A stretch of 64,000 bases of DNA from JANJWP01 sp964482035 (GTDB lineage: Bacteria; Patescibacteriota; Gracilibacteria; BD1-5; UBA2023), in the NCBI GenBank assembly GCA_964482035.1, contig CAYZVC010000002.1:248001-312000 (forward strand), given 5' to 3'. Under the pieces are notes generated by a model, which did not search any database, was not told the origin of the DNA, and was given only the letters and a program-made list of their open reading frames with translations. Below are positions 29,674 to 40,975 of this stretch, piece after piece; positions within the stretch are counted from its first letter, which is position 1, and every line of letters starts with the position of its first letter. The position numbers and the translations under genes were made by a program.

Positions 29674-30054
29674 TTACGCCCGAGCGGACAAGCGGATGCC
29701 TGCCGGACGGGTCGAATAGCCTGCGTGGGAAGAGGCGGGAACTTCGGCACGAGAGGCCTCGGCTTCCTTCGCTTCCCGTTCTTCGCGGGCTTTCTTGTGA
29801 TAGTGCTGGACGACGGCGTTGGGATACATGCCGTCCAAATCGGGAATAGGGGTTTCGGACACGCCGTGGACCCATTTGCGAACCGGTTTTCCGTCGTTGC
29901 CGGGATGTTCGTAACAACGGAGGAACTGCGGCAGGTTTTTGGTAATGTGTTCGTAACCGGTGGTTACGTACCCGTTGCGGATTTGGACGGTAACCTTCCC
30001 CATGCCGTCCATGAGCGTGTATCCCGACCAATCTTTGCAGAGTTGCTTGGACAT
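29674..30054 (-). CDS. Small basic/polar protein of unknown function (126 aa)
   Basis: ATG 30054 has an AAAGGGG SD at good spacing. The N-terminal half is probably beta-rich (GKVTVQIRNGYVTTGYEH), the C-terminal third a charged helix (HHKKAREEREAKEAEAS-type) and a Ser/Ala/Arg tail. No signal peptide. TAA stop, then a strong terminator. It contains no UGA and belongs to the SD-led class that looks different from its neighbours, here sitting between two native surface-protein genes. Not recognised. Confidence 0.65.
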   Translation of the reverse strand: MSKQLCKDWSGYTLMDGMGKVTVQIRNGYVTTGYEHITKNLPQFLRCYEHPGNDGKPVRKWVHGVSETPIPDLDGMYPNAVVQHYHKKAREEREAKEAEASRAEVPASSHAGYSTRPAGIRLSARA

Positions 30055-30088
30055 CGGTGCCCCTTTCGAAATTTCGTTTTGGTATTGG

Positions 30089-30145
30089 CAAAAAAAAATC
30101 TCCCGTTTCCGGGTTCGTTTCGAACATACGGATAACGGGGGATTT
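30089..30145 (-). terminator. Terminator of the surface-protein operon
   Basis: AAATCtCCCGTT (30097-30108 region) pairs with AACGGGgGATTT (30133-30145); a nine-base U run follows on the minus strand. It ends the P4-P3-P2 transcription unit. Confidence 0.65.
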
Positions 30146-30163
30146 GTAAAGACTCGGCGTAGA

Positions 30164-31351
30164 TTATTTTTCCAGACGTTCGAGTCTGGTCCGTAATTCG
30201 GCGATTTCGGCGTCTTTCTTTTCGGCGTCGGCTTTCAGTTCTTTTACGGCCTCGATGAGCGGGGAAACTAGATTCGCGTATTCTACCGATTTCACGCCGT
30301 TTCCGTCGGTTTTCACGAGTTCGGGAAATTCTTTTTCCACGTCTTGGGCAATGACGCCGATCTGCTCCGAAGGATCTTTTTTCGGATCCTTCCAAAAATA
30401 CTTCACCCCGTTGATCCGGGATATTTTTTCTAAGGAATTCTCGAGCGGACGGATTCCGGTTTTCAACCGTTCGTCCGAATTTTGGGTGACCGTTCCGCTC
30501 ACCACCACGTTCCCAAGAACGCTGAGCGCGGTCGTACCGTTTTCGAGTCAGATGGTGAAATTCGTGAGCGTTCCATCCAATCCCATCCAAGCCCGTCGGG
30601 TACCGTTGGCTTGGAGATATTGCGTATAGAGCCAAGAGTTGTCGGTCGTTTTATAGCTCACGATTCCGTCGTTCGAGTTTTCTACGGTCAGCGGCGACAT
30701 AGGCGACGGGGTGCCGATTCCCAGATAGCCGTTGTGGTCGAGTTTCATTTTCTCCGCAAGGGCGACGGCCCCGTTGGACGTGGTGAGGAAGCTCAGCGCC
30801 GTTCCGTGTCCTGTCGTCGTATGCGCTTCGGTGCTGATGACGTTGATTCCGCCGTTTCCGCCTGATTGCCAGCCGCTTCCGTCGTATCCGAATCCGAGAA
30901 ACGAGGCGAGGTATTCGCCGCCTAAGACGGCAGTAGGGGACGTAAGAGTTCAGCGCGAACGGTATGCCATGAAAATGGGCGAGTCCGCCGATCACGCGTA
31001 GCTCGTGGAAACGCGGGCTCAGATATCGGATCATTCGCCTTCGGCGCTGATTCCCGCCCGATAGGGGTGCGGAGTGCTCGCGGGCTGCGCGCTGCGTACG
31101 ACGAACGTGGTCGTGGGGTTCGCGGTTCCGATTCCGATTTTTCCGGCCGAATAGTAGACGTTCGAGAGTTTTTGCTGATGGTCGTCGAGATTCGCGACCA
31201 TCGCGTTCCAATCGGACGCTTTCAATTGGGAGACGCCTGCCGTCACGTTCGAAAGTGCCGTATAGGCGGAATATCCCGTGGAAAGGATTCCGAGAGTCCC
31301 GAAAAACGCGACGGCGGCGAAGACGGGTTGTTTGAGACGGAAGTTTCGCAT
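30164..31351 (-). CDS. Membrane-anchored tail-fibre-like protein with S74 chaperone domain (paralogue P2)
   Basis: 395-aa protein open with five UGA-glycines. The N-terminal anchor VFAAVAFFGTLGILSTGYSAY is clearly homologous to P1. It is followed by KASDWNAMVANL, a fibre repeat GKIGIGTANP, an inner region of about 150 residues, a second repeat GYLGIGTPSP, and a C-terminal S74 domain (SDERLKTGI, IGVIAQDVEKEFPELV, NLVSPLIEAVKEL) ending in a coiled coil. ATG 31351 lies 10 bases after the P3 stop, so P4, P3 and P2 are one transcription unit. Confidence 0.85.
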
Positions 31352-31360
31352 AGCGTGGAT

Positions 31361-32302
31361 TTAATAGATTTCTTCGATGGTAATGTTGGGGACTCACGTG
31401 CAACCTATGCAAAGCCATGCGGTATTGCTCGGATATACCGTTCATTGGAGGTTGACCGTTCCTTTCGGGATTCACGAAATCGCCCTGCGGTACATTCCCG
31501 GCGTATGCATGTCGGTAGTGTTCGTATATCCGCCTCAGAAATCCCAATTCGTCCCGTTGATGTTCATTCCCATCTGCGTCCATCATCAGGAGGTTGAATA
31601 ATTTCCGCGCACCACCGCATTGATCGTAATGAGAAGCTTCGACGTGGATGATTTTTTCGCGTACGTGAACGCCCATGTTCCCGGAAGGTTCGTCCAGGCG
31701 TTTCACGTATAGTTCTGGTTGATTACGGAAGTCGGTTCGAGATAGAACAGGTTGCGGATCATTTCGCCGTTCACGTCGAGCTTCGCGTCCGGAGTAGCGG
31801 TTCCGATTCCGACATTTCCGTTTTCCATCAGTTTCAATCCTCACTTGTCCGACCATGCGCTAATGACCAGACCATTGGCGTAGGAAGTAGCCGAAGAGTC
31901 GTTAGTGAATATGAGGGCTTGATCGCCCACAGCCACGGAAGGGCTCGTCTGTCAGGCAAGCAGATTTCCGTAATACGTAAGGGAGGAGTTGTTCGAGTTC
32001 GAGCGGAGATAGATTACCGGGTCGAGCGGATTTGAAGAAGACTGCCGTACGTCGAGCTTTCCTCAGGCAGTTGCGGCTCAAATGCCGACGTTCCCGTTAG
32101 TTACGGTAATTCCTCAAGCGAGCGTATTGAGTTGCGAAACGATGTCGTTCCATGCGGACGAAGAAAGCGTCGTTCAGGCGTTCGGCAAAGCCCCCCATGC
32201 CGCGGCGCCGAAAGCCAGAGTCGCCCACCCGGCAATCAACGTTATGAGAAAGCCGGTACCGATTTGGACGCCTTTGGTAAAATTTCCGAAAGCACTTTTC
32301 AT
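31361..32302 (-). CDS. Membrane-anchored tail-fibre-like protein (paralogue P3)
   Basis: 313-aa protein that exists only with UGA as glycine (about 13 codons, including a tandem pair). The N-terminal anchor (GFLITLIAGWATLAFGAAAW) precedes SSSAWNDIVSQLNTLAGG and two fibre repeats, GNVGIGAATAGGKLDV and GNVGIGTATPDAKLDV. The C-terminal part is a beta domain rich in Asn/Thr and aromatic residues, ending CIGCTGVPNITIEEIY, with no S74 domain. In the standard code this looks like non-coding DNA. Located 11 bases after P4 and before P2. Confidence 0.8.
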
Positions 32303-32313
32303 ATTCGATGGAA

Positions 32314-32949
32314 TTATTGGAGGCGTTTCGCGTAAAAATAGGGTTTTTCTACCGCCGAAGGGTATGCGTAATAGTATGTCGCGGTATCGCCCGGCGCGCT
32401 TCCCCCTCCGTTCCAGTAAGAGAACCAGTACAACGTGGTCGTCGACGGGACGTCTACGACCTGGATGACCGGAGAATTGGCGTACGGCGCGCCTTCTGCC
32501 CAGTACGAATGGTTCTGGTATGCCGTATAGGCCGGTTGCGTGCTTGAAAGGTTGTGGTGGACGTGATAGGCGTTCCAAACATTGTTGTACCCGTAATTGT
32601 TTCCGACCACGGACGCCACCATGGTGACTTCCCACTTTCCCGCCGGAAGGGTTATGGAATTCTGCGTGTAGACCTGGGTGGATATCGGAAGCGAAATCGC
32701 GGCGCTCGTACCGATCGTCCCCTCAACATAATTCACTTGGGACGTACGGGCGTCGAGTTCGAGTACGGAATTCACGATGCGGTTCCATGACGCTGCCGAG
32801 ACCTGGTTTCCGACGGATTTGAGATCGGACGAAGTGAGTCCGGCGGTGAGCGTGGCGTACGAAACGGAAACGGCCGTCACCGTCGCGCAGAACACGGCGG
32901 CGGCGAGTGTGGATTTTTTCGCGGTTTCCGAATATTTTGACATATCCAT
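32314..32949 (-). CDS. Membrane-anchored surface protein (paralogue P4)
   Basis: 211-aa protein. The N-terminal anchor (TLAAAVFCATVTAVSVSYATL) is followed by the shared SAASWNRIVNSVLELD motif, then a single beta domain rich in Tyr, Asn and His (GNNYGYNNVWNAYHVHHN) that resembles a fibre-tip or TNF/C1q-like jelly roll by general look only. No UGA and no S74 domain. First gene of the P4-P3-P2 operon; a TTTACT-N17-TAATAT promoter-like pair lies upstream on the minus strand. Confidence 0.7.
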   Translation of the reverse strand: MDMSKYSETAKKSTLAAAVFCATVTAVSVSYATLTAGLTSSDLKSVGNQVSAASWNRIVNSVLELDARTSQVNYVEGTIGTSAAISLPISTQVYTQNSITLPAGKWEVTMVASVVGNNYGYNNVWNAYHVHHNLSSTQPAYTAYQNHSYWAEGAPYANSPVIQVVDVPSTTTLYWFSYWNGGGSAPGDTATYYYAYPSAVEKPYFYAKRLQ

Positions 32950-33016
32950 GGTCGGGAAAGTTACTTGACGGGATATTAACCTAAAAACGGTCGCAAGTAA
33001 AGGTCGAGACGGAACG

Positions 33017-34144
33017 TTACGGAAGTTTCGCGAAATCCGTTTCCTTTCCTTGGGATTCCGATTTCCACCAATCTCCGAAGGCGGATTCCGGGAACGTTGG
33101 CGACTGCGGTGAACCCGTCTGTACGCGGCAACGGAAGAACGCCAGAGGAGCACCGTCGAGAAAGCCTTTGGAATACGGCGGCCGTACCGAAACCGCGAGC
33201 CCCTTCTCGAGAAAGAACGCCTTGATGGCTTCCCGGGGGTCGCCTTCGGTCGGCTGTATAAGGAAGGGGGCGTAGTTTCGCCGTTCGGATGCGTCTGCCG
33301 GATTCGACGGAGCCGCAGCGACTTCACCCCTATTAGGAGCCAGGCCCGTCGAATCCGGCAGACGCCAACGTCATTCGGAAAACAGCACCTTTCCCGAATG
33401 GTCGGCCAGGATTGCCACGAGCACGCTGTCCTTTATGGGAAAACGTTCGGGGCGTTTTTTCGGGCGGTCCTCGAGCGCGCCCCGGGTTTCGTAGAAGCGG
33501 CAGCCGGGGAGGGGGTACCCGCTCCATTCCACTTTCGCTACCGAATTCACGGAAACGACGTTGGCGAAATCCATGAGCGCTCACGAAACCGTCCGGGCGT
33601 CGAAACCGGAGCCCAGGAACGCGGCCGTGATTTCGGATTTTTCTTCGGCGGAAAGCTTATGGAGACGCGATCCGAAATAGTACCGCGAGAATATTTTTTC
33701 GAGATTGGTATCGAACGGGAGGGTGGGGATTCCGTATGCGAACGCCCGGATCGCTTCGGCGGTATACGGACCGACTCCGGGAAGGGTCCTGAGGGCTTCG
33801 GTTTCTTTCGGGAACACTCCGCCGAAATCCGTCGTTACTTTTTTCGCGGCGGCGAGGAGGTTGCGGGCTCGCGAGTAATACCCGAGGCCGTCGTAATACG
33901 GGAAGAACGTTTCGAAGTCCGCCTCGGCGAGCGATTCCACGGTCGGAAAACGTTCGACCATGCGTTCGAAAAACGGGGCGACCCGCGGCGCTTGGGTTTG
34001 CTGGAGGAGGATTTCCGAGAGCCATACGCGGTACCCGCGGGACTTTTCGTCGAAATCCCCCAAACCCTTGCGCCAGGGGAGGGAATGGCGGCCGCATTTC
34101 TCATGCCAGACGAGAAGGTTTTCGTACGGAAATTTCGCGAACAT
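33017..34144 (-). CDS. mutY: A/G-specific adenine DNA glycosylase, lacking the Fe-S cluster
   Basis: 375-aa HhH-GPD glycosylase that removes adenine opposite 8-oxoguanine. The N-terminal WRVWLSEILLQQT-type region carries Glu44 and Gln residues, the hairpin is LPGVGPYTAEAI, and the catalytic Asp is in LPFDTNLEKIFSRY. After GALMDFANVVS the four cysteines that normally bind [4Fe-4S] are absent (only one Cys remains, in PLPGCRF). The C-terminal half is a degenerate NUDIX-like domain. Two UGA-glycines, one at the G of GALMD. TAA at 33017. Confidence 0.88.
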
Positions 34145-34186
34145 GTCACGATGGTAAGGGTTTTTCGTATTAGGTCAAAGATGCCG

Positions 34187-34214
34187 TTGCTAACGGCACC
34201 ATTCGGATTAATAT
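34187..34214 (+). promoter_or_regulatory. Promoter of the alpha-2-macroglobulin gene
   Basis: TTGCTA (34187-34192), 16-base spacer, TAATAT (34209-34214), 30 bases before ATG 34245. Confidence 0.6.
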
Positions 34215-34244
34215 CGCGTCAATACGCCCATAACCGTCCGGCAT

Positions 34245-37200
34245 ATGGCCAATAAGAAAAAATCCGCTCCCGAAACCGTACCGGCAACCCCTCCGGAATC
34301 GCCTTCGACGACCGTCGGAAAACTTCCCGTTTGCGCCCGAATCCGGGCGAAGTTCGCCGATCCGGCATTCAAAAAGAAGTGCTTCAAAGGCGCGGCAGTC
34401 GCATTTTTCTCCGCTCTCGTAGCGGCGGGCGGCGTTTTCGGCTGGATGAAGTACGCCGAAATGTACGCGGTTCCCCAGGTCATGGGGGCGAATTTCAGCC
34501 TCGAATACCGCAAAGTGCCGTTCGACGTCCCGTCGATCGACTTTACCTTTTCTACTGATCTCGATCCGGCGACCGTCAATTTGGCCAACGTTACCGTTTC
34601 TTCCGGGCTTTCAGGATACCCGTCCCTCAAATCGGGCAACGTCGTGTCCATCGCGCTCCAGCAGAAAATGACGGTGGGCGAAAAGTACGTCTTCACGCTC
34701 TCCAAAGACATCGCCACTCCGCGAGGCAAGAAGCTTTGAACCGACTACGTAGTCGAGGTCGAAGCCGTAGGAGGAGTGAAAGTTTCGCGCGCGATTCCCA
34801 CGGGAACGACCGACAAACTTTCCAAAAACCCGATTTTCATTTTCAACATCCCGGTCGTGGCGCTCGCGTCGCTTTCCGAGAAAGACAAGATCCCGTGTCC
34901 GGTAAAATTCGAGCCGGCCGTTCCGGGCCGCTGTTCGTGGATTGCCGGAAACGTTCTCGAATACGTTCTCGACAAGCCGCTCGCCGGGTCCGCGAAGTAC
35001 GCGGTCACCGTTTCGAATTCCAGCGGATTCCTCTATCCGATGAAGGACGAATTCAAGGCGGAATTCAGCACTCCCGAGCTGAAAGCCCTCGTCGACACTG
35101 GGGCGGAGCTCCCGAGATTTTCTCCCAAAGAGGGCATCTGGGTCGCGTTTTCTACCGACGTCTCGGCGAAGTCGCTCAACGAAAAGCTCGAACTTAAGGA
35201 AGACGCCAGCGGTAAGGCCGTTTCGGCCGTAGCCAAAGCCGTCTCCGGCGGCGACGTTTCCAACGCCTTCGTCATCACCGGAAAGGACGGCCCGCTCGAC
35301 CATTCCCTTACCTATAAGCTCCGCGTCGCCGAAGGGCTCATGCCCGCGTTTGGGAACGCGGCAATGAAAACGGCTGCCGAATGGAAGGTCCGATCGAACG
35401 ACTTCATTTCGAACGTCGAAGTGAAGTACAAGAACCTCTCCGAAACCGGCGTCCTCATCGATACCCCGAGCGTCTACGAATACGGAAAGCTCGTCCCCGG
35501 ACTTCCGCCCAAGAACGGCATCCTCTCGATCGATTTCGACGAGGACGTCGAATTCGCCAAAAGCCGGGCGTACGTCGTGAGCGAAGACGGAAAATCCCGC
35601 ACCGATTGCGACCTTTCTTCCTACGAACGCGACGTCTATGACAATAGTGCCGGAAAGCAGGTGAAACGCACCAGTTTCAAATGCGAACTCCTCGGGACCA
35701 TGCCGTACGGCACGAACGTGAAGCTCGTGGTTTCCAAATCGGTTTCCCCGTCGCTCAGGGTCGACGCCACCAAGGATTACGTCGTCTCGCCGGAATTCAA
35801 AGTTTCCGATTTCAAACTCGTTTCTCCCACTGAAGCGTGCGTCTATTCGACCACTCCGATCCAGAACCGTCCCGAATCCCTGGTCACCGTCCCGGCCTCC
35901 AAGGTTCGTGAAATCATGCCCGACGGCCGTTACGAATGGGTGAACGGAGAAAATAAGGAAATCTTCACCTGTCCGAAAATCCAAGGCAAACAGGCTTTCG
36001 TGGTTTCCGTCCGCCTGAATCCGCAGACCGACTATTCCTTCCGTTTCGCCAAGGGGGCCGTCGATATCTATTGAAACGCTCTCGTCGCGGATGTCGACCT
36101 CGGAAAGGCGAAGACCGGAAACCTTTCCGAAAAGGATAAGTACCTCTATTCGTCCGCATCCAAGGACATCAACGTCATTCCTGCCGAAGCCAAAATCGTC
36201 CTCGGTATGAAATCGGTCAACGTCGATTCCGCCAATATCGAAGTCTGCGAAACCGACGCGAACGAATACTTCCGTTTCTCGGTAAATTCGTGGAGACAGG
36301 ACTACGCTCCGAACTGCAAGAAGGTTTCGAAAGCCAACGTTCCGCTCCAGAACCGCCATTGGGAACTTTCACCCAAACAGGTGGACGTGGAAGCCGACGT
36401 TCTTGGTCGCGACGCCGAGTCGCCGTTCGTGCTCGTACGCGGCTCCGCTTATGACCGATTCAACGTCGCGGACGGCGGATACCGCGACAGCGACCGCGAA
36501 TTCTCGAATTTCTACGTCCGCTCGAACCTCTCGCTCACCCTCGAACAGGGGACCGACCGTTCGTACCTCTTCGCTTCTTCGTTCGACGGCAAGGAAACTC
36601 CGTCCGACCTTTCGTTCGAAACCTATTCGTACGACGGCATCAGCTACGATCCCGTTCCCGTAAAGGCGAAGGTTACTTGGAACGCCAAGCGCTCCGTATA
36701 TGAAATTTCCAAAACGGACCGCTCCGTCGTTTTCGTCGTAGCGAAAAACGCCAAATATTTCGGAGTGCTTTCCACGTCTTCCGACTCGGTTTCCAACTAC
36801 GACTTCGGATACGTTTCCGGACAGGATTCCTCTACTAAGGATTACGCCTACGTATACGGCGACCGTCCGATCTACCGCGTGGGCGACACGGTATATTTCA
36901 AAGGCCTCCTCCGTCGCTTCAATCCCGACGGATACGTTCCTTCCCCGTTGAAAGACGTGAAGATCCGACTTTCGAACCAGGAAGGGGAAACCTTTAAGGA
37001 AATCCCGGTGAAGGCCGATAAGAATTCGAATTTCGCCGGTTCGTTCGAACTTCCGCAGGGAATGAAGACCGGACGATACGATTTCGAAATCACTTCACAG
37101 GCTAAGACCGGAGAAGAAACCCTCTACGTCTATAACGACGGGCATTTCTTCGTCGAACAGTACGTGAAGCCGGTGTTCAAGGTCTCGGCGTCCGAAACCG

Positions 37201-40200
37201 CCCGTGACGTGTTGCCGAAAGAAAAAATATCCGTCCCGTTCTCGGCCGAATATTACTTCGGCTGAGCCGTTTCGATGGCCAAGTACTCCGTAGGGGTCAT
37301 GACGCAGAACTACTTCTTCGATCCGAAGGAATATTCCGCGTTCCGCTTCGGTACCGCGAGCTCCAACTACGACTGCGTCTACTGGGGATATTGCAACAAT
37401 TCCGACCAGTTCGTCGAAACCCTCGATGGCAAACTCGACGCGAACGGACGTTCGACCCTCTCGTACCAAATGCCCGAACTCGCTTCCGGCGGAGAAGAAA
37501 AACTCTATAATTTCAATATCGAAACCACCGATCCGGATACCGGAAAATCCGTCACGCAGACCGTTACCAAGGTTCTCCATCTCACCGACGCCAACATCGG
37601 CATCCGCTCCCCGTACTGGGTGAACAAGGGCGAGGCGATCAAGGTGGACGGCGTAATCCTCGATCACGCCGCGAAACCGCTTTCCGGAAAATCCGCCAAG
37701 GTCGAGTTCGTCCGCCGCGAATGGAAGGAAGTGAAGAAGCTCGGCATCGACGGAACCTACTATTCCGAAAACGAGATGGTCGAAACCGTTGAAAAGACCG
37801 TTTCGGCAACCACCGATTCGGAAGGCATGTACCGCACCGAATATCTCCCGGCGACCGGCGGGGAATTCGAAATCCGCGCGACCTATACGGGAAAGAACGG
37901 CGTGGATTCCACCGCGTCCGAATACGCCTACGCAGCGACGGACAAATACGTTTCGTGGGGCGGAACCAATAACTCCGTCACTGAACTCACGGCGGAAAAA
38001 ACCGTTCTCAAACCGGGAGAAAAGGCCGTGTTCACGCTCAAATCTCCGGTAAATTCGGGCAAGGTCTTCGTGACCGTCGAAAAAGACGACGCCGTCCTCG
38101 ACGCCTTCGTTCGCGACATTTCGTCCTACGCCGAAAAGATCGAAATCCCGCTCGAAACCCGGCACATCCCCAACGTCTACGTGAAGGCGTTCCTCATCGG
38201 CAAGGCCGACGGGGCGGTTCTTCCGACCTACAAGCGCGCGCTTTCCGTCGTGAAGGTCATGCCGAACGAGAAGCGTTTGAACGTCACCGTGCAAGCCGAT
38301 CGCGACCGCAAGGCTCCGGGCGATCCGCTCTCGGTCACCGTATTCGTGAAGGACGCGCTCGGCAACCCGGTACCGAACGCCAACGGCAGCCTATCCGTCG
38401 TCGACGAATCGGTGCTCGCGCTCCTCGGCAACCCCAAGAAGAACCCCTTCGCGTTCTTCTATGAAATGAAGCGCTACCTCGGCGTACAGACCGCAATCTC
38501 GCTTAACAACCTCGTCGACAAGCTCGAAGTGAAGTCGTTCGACCTCTCCAACGGGGCGAAGGGCGGAGCCGGTGAAGACCGCAAGGGCGGCGACGCGAAA
38601 AAGAAGCGCGGAGTATTTAAAGACACCGCCTTCTGGAGATCGGATTTCACTACCGATAAAAACGGCAAATTCACCATCGCTACCGACAACCTTCCGGACA
38701 ACCTCACCACTTGGGTGATCGAAGCCGTCGTGTCGACTTCCGCCGACAACCGCATCGGTCTCGCACAGACCACCGTCACCACTTCGAAGGAGGTCATGGT
38801 CAGCGACAACCTGCCGCGCATTTTCCGCTCGCGCGACTCCGTCACGCTCGCTCCGGTCGTCTACAACCGCACCGGCAAGGACGCGCAGTTCGACGTCTCC
38901 GTCACCGCCGACAACCTCGCCATCGAAAAGCCGTCCAAGAAGGTTCTCATCAAGAACGGCGAATCCGCTACCGTCGCGTTCCAAGCGGTTCCGTCTGACG
39001 TAACGCAATGACAAGACCGCGTGAACGCCAAAATCGCCTTCACGGCGAAATCGGGCGACAAGTCGGATTCCGTCGAAAAGACCGTTCCGGTATACCGTTC
39101 CGAAACCTGGGAAACCGTGGCGACCATGGGCGCTACCAATGACGCTTCGTACGACGAGAAACTCAATCTTGCGGGCATCGACCCGGATCGCGGCGAGCTC
39201 CTCGTGCGCTATTCGGCAAGCCTCTTCGGCAATGCCGCCGAAGGTCTCGACTACCTCGTACGCTACCCGTACGGCTGCGTGGAGCAGCGGACTTCGGCCG
39301 TCATGCCGAGCGTCATCCTCAAACGTCTCGCCGATGCCGTAGGATCGGAATTCGACCTCGACAAACGCACCGTTCCGTATTACGGAAACGGCGTCCGTTC
39401 CGATAAGACCGTCCGCGAAGCGCTCTCCGACTACTCGTCTTCGATGGTTTCCTACGCCCGTGGCGACGGAGGCTTCGGATACTGGCCGGGAGCGGACAAA
39501 TCCGATTTCCGCATGACTTCCTACGCGGTCCGCGCCCTCGGTGAAATCCGCGCCCTCGGAATTTCGGTGGATTCCTCGCTCATGAACGGCGCCGCGTCGT
39601 TCCTCAAGAAGGAATTCTACGCCAACAAACGCCCGTATTGTACGCCTCCGGCCGCCAACCCCAACGCTTCGGTTCCCACCGACGCCTGCGGATATCCGAC
39701 CGTAGAACGCCTCGCCGCCGTTTCCGCCGTCCTCTCGGCGAAGGGCGACGATTACGAAGCCTACAAGATGTGGAAGCTCGTCGACGCTTCGAAATTCACC
39801 GCTTCCGAAAAAGTGGCGTCGCTCACTGCTATCGCCCGCATCAAGAAGATCCCGAGCCTTGCGCCTGCCGACGTGGCAGCGCTCGACAAGATCGCCGGAA
39901 CCTACGTGGACGACCTTCTCAAATCGTCGCTCGTCTACGATTCCCGCGGGGCGTACCTCGCGGACGACGGCGAATATTCCCGAGTACGCGTAAGTGCGGA
40001 ATTCATGGAAGCCGTCGTGAAACTCGGACGCGACAAGGACGAAGTATCGCAGATTCTCGACAACGTTTCCCGTTTCCTCGCCCGCGCTAAAAAGTCGGAC
40101 GGCAGCTACGGTTCGACCATCGACACCCTCGCGGTCGTCTCCTCGTTCGCCGCACGCGGAGCTTCGGACGCGGCTTCGGTCACCAACTTCGTCGCCAAGG

Positions 40201-40913
40201 CCAACCTCAACGGCGAAAACGTTTCCGAAACCGGCATCTCCAAAACCGACCTCACCCGTTCGTTCGAAAAACGCGTCGCACTTAAGGACGTCCCCGTGGA
40301 TTCCACCTTGAACTTCTCGAAGACCGGCAACGGAAAGCTCTACTACGACCTCTCGCTCTCGTACCCGGTTCCGGCGGAAAAGATCGCCGCCCGCGATGAA
40401 GGCATGTTCGTAAAGACCGAATACTACGACCAGAACGACTGCAAGCGCGTCGAAGCGCTCCAAGCTGAGGAGAACGCCGCGTATGCTGCCGGAAAGATCC
40501 GCTACGACGAGCTCAAATACCCCAAAGACGTCTACTCGTACGTCGATCCGATTACGACCGTCCGCGTCGGGCAACTCGTGCGCGTACGCTACCGCGTCAT
40601 CGCCTCCGACGCCCGCGACCGTGTCGCGTTCGAATCGTTCGTCCCGGCCGGTGCCGAAATCGTGAACACCCGTCTCGCCACCGAGTCGAAAACCGTCGCT
40701 AAGGACACCTTCTTCGACCGAGAAGAATTCCTCGACGACCGGTACTTCGGATACTCCGAAGTCCTCGAGTCCGGCGATTACGAAGGTTCTTACGTCTTCC
40801 GCGCTACCCACGCCGGAACGTACTCCGTTCCTCCGACCAAGATCTTCGAATTCTACGATCCCGAAGTCTTCGGCCGCACCGAAGGAAAGAAGTGGACCGT
40901 GAACGCGAAATAA
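34245..40913 (+). CDS. Giant bacterial alpha-2-macroglobulin family protein with thioester
   Basis: 2,222-aa protein, among the longer bacterial macroglobulins (1,500-1,900 typical). A cytoplasmic N-terminus with a Pro/Thr-rich stretch precedes one TM helix (about 50-68, AAVAFFSALVAAGGVFGW). A series of macroglobulin beta domains follows, with the MG segment RPIYRVGDTVYFKGLLR and SPYWVNKGEAIKVDG. The thioester motif YGCVEQ has Cys1678-Gln1681 inside an alpha/alpha toroid, and a receptor-binding-like C-terminal domain closes the protein. Four UGA-glycines (34737, 36072, 37263, 39009). It likely traps foreign proteases at the cell surface. Own promoter and strong terminator. Confidence 0.93.
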
Positions 40914-40930
40914 CCGTTTCCGTAAAAAAT

Positions 40931-40958
40931 GAAAACCCCCTCGGATGAGGGGGTTTTT
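40931..40958. terminator. Terminator of the macroglobulin gene (bidirectional)
   Basis: AAAACCCCCTC (40932-40942) and GAGGGGGTTTTT (40947-40958). It also has U-rich tails on the minus strand, where it follows the 40976 gene. Confidence 0.85.
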
Positions 40959-40975
40959 GATTGCGTGGCGCACGG

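Noticed and set aside
22321..32949. Integrated prophage suggested by S74 and fibre repeats
   Set aside because: No capsid, terminase, portal, tail or integrase genes; the fibre proteins have their own N-terminal membrane anchors.
668..34144. UGA as tryptophan (Mycoplasma-type code 4)
   Set aside because: UGA aligns with invariant glycines in Ddl, rhomboid, MutY, P-loop and pilins; Trp positions use UGG.
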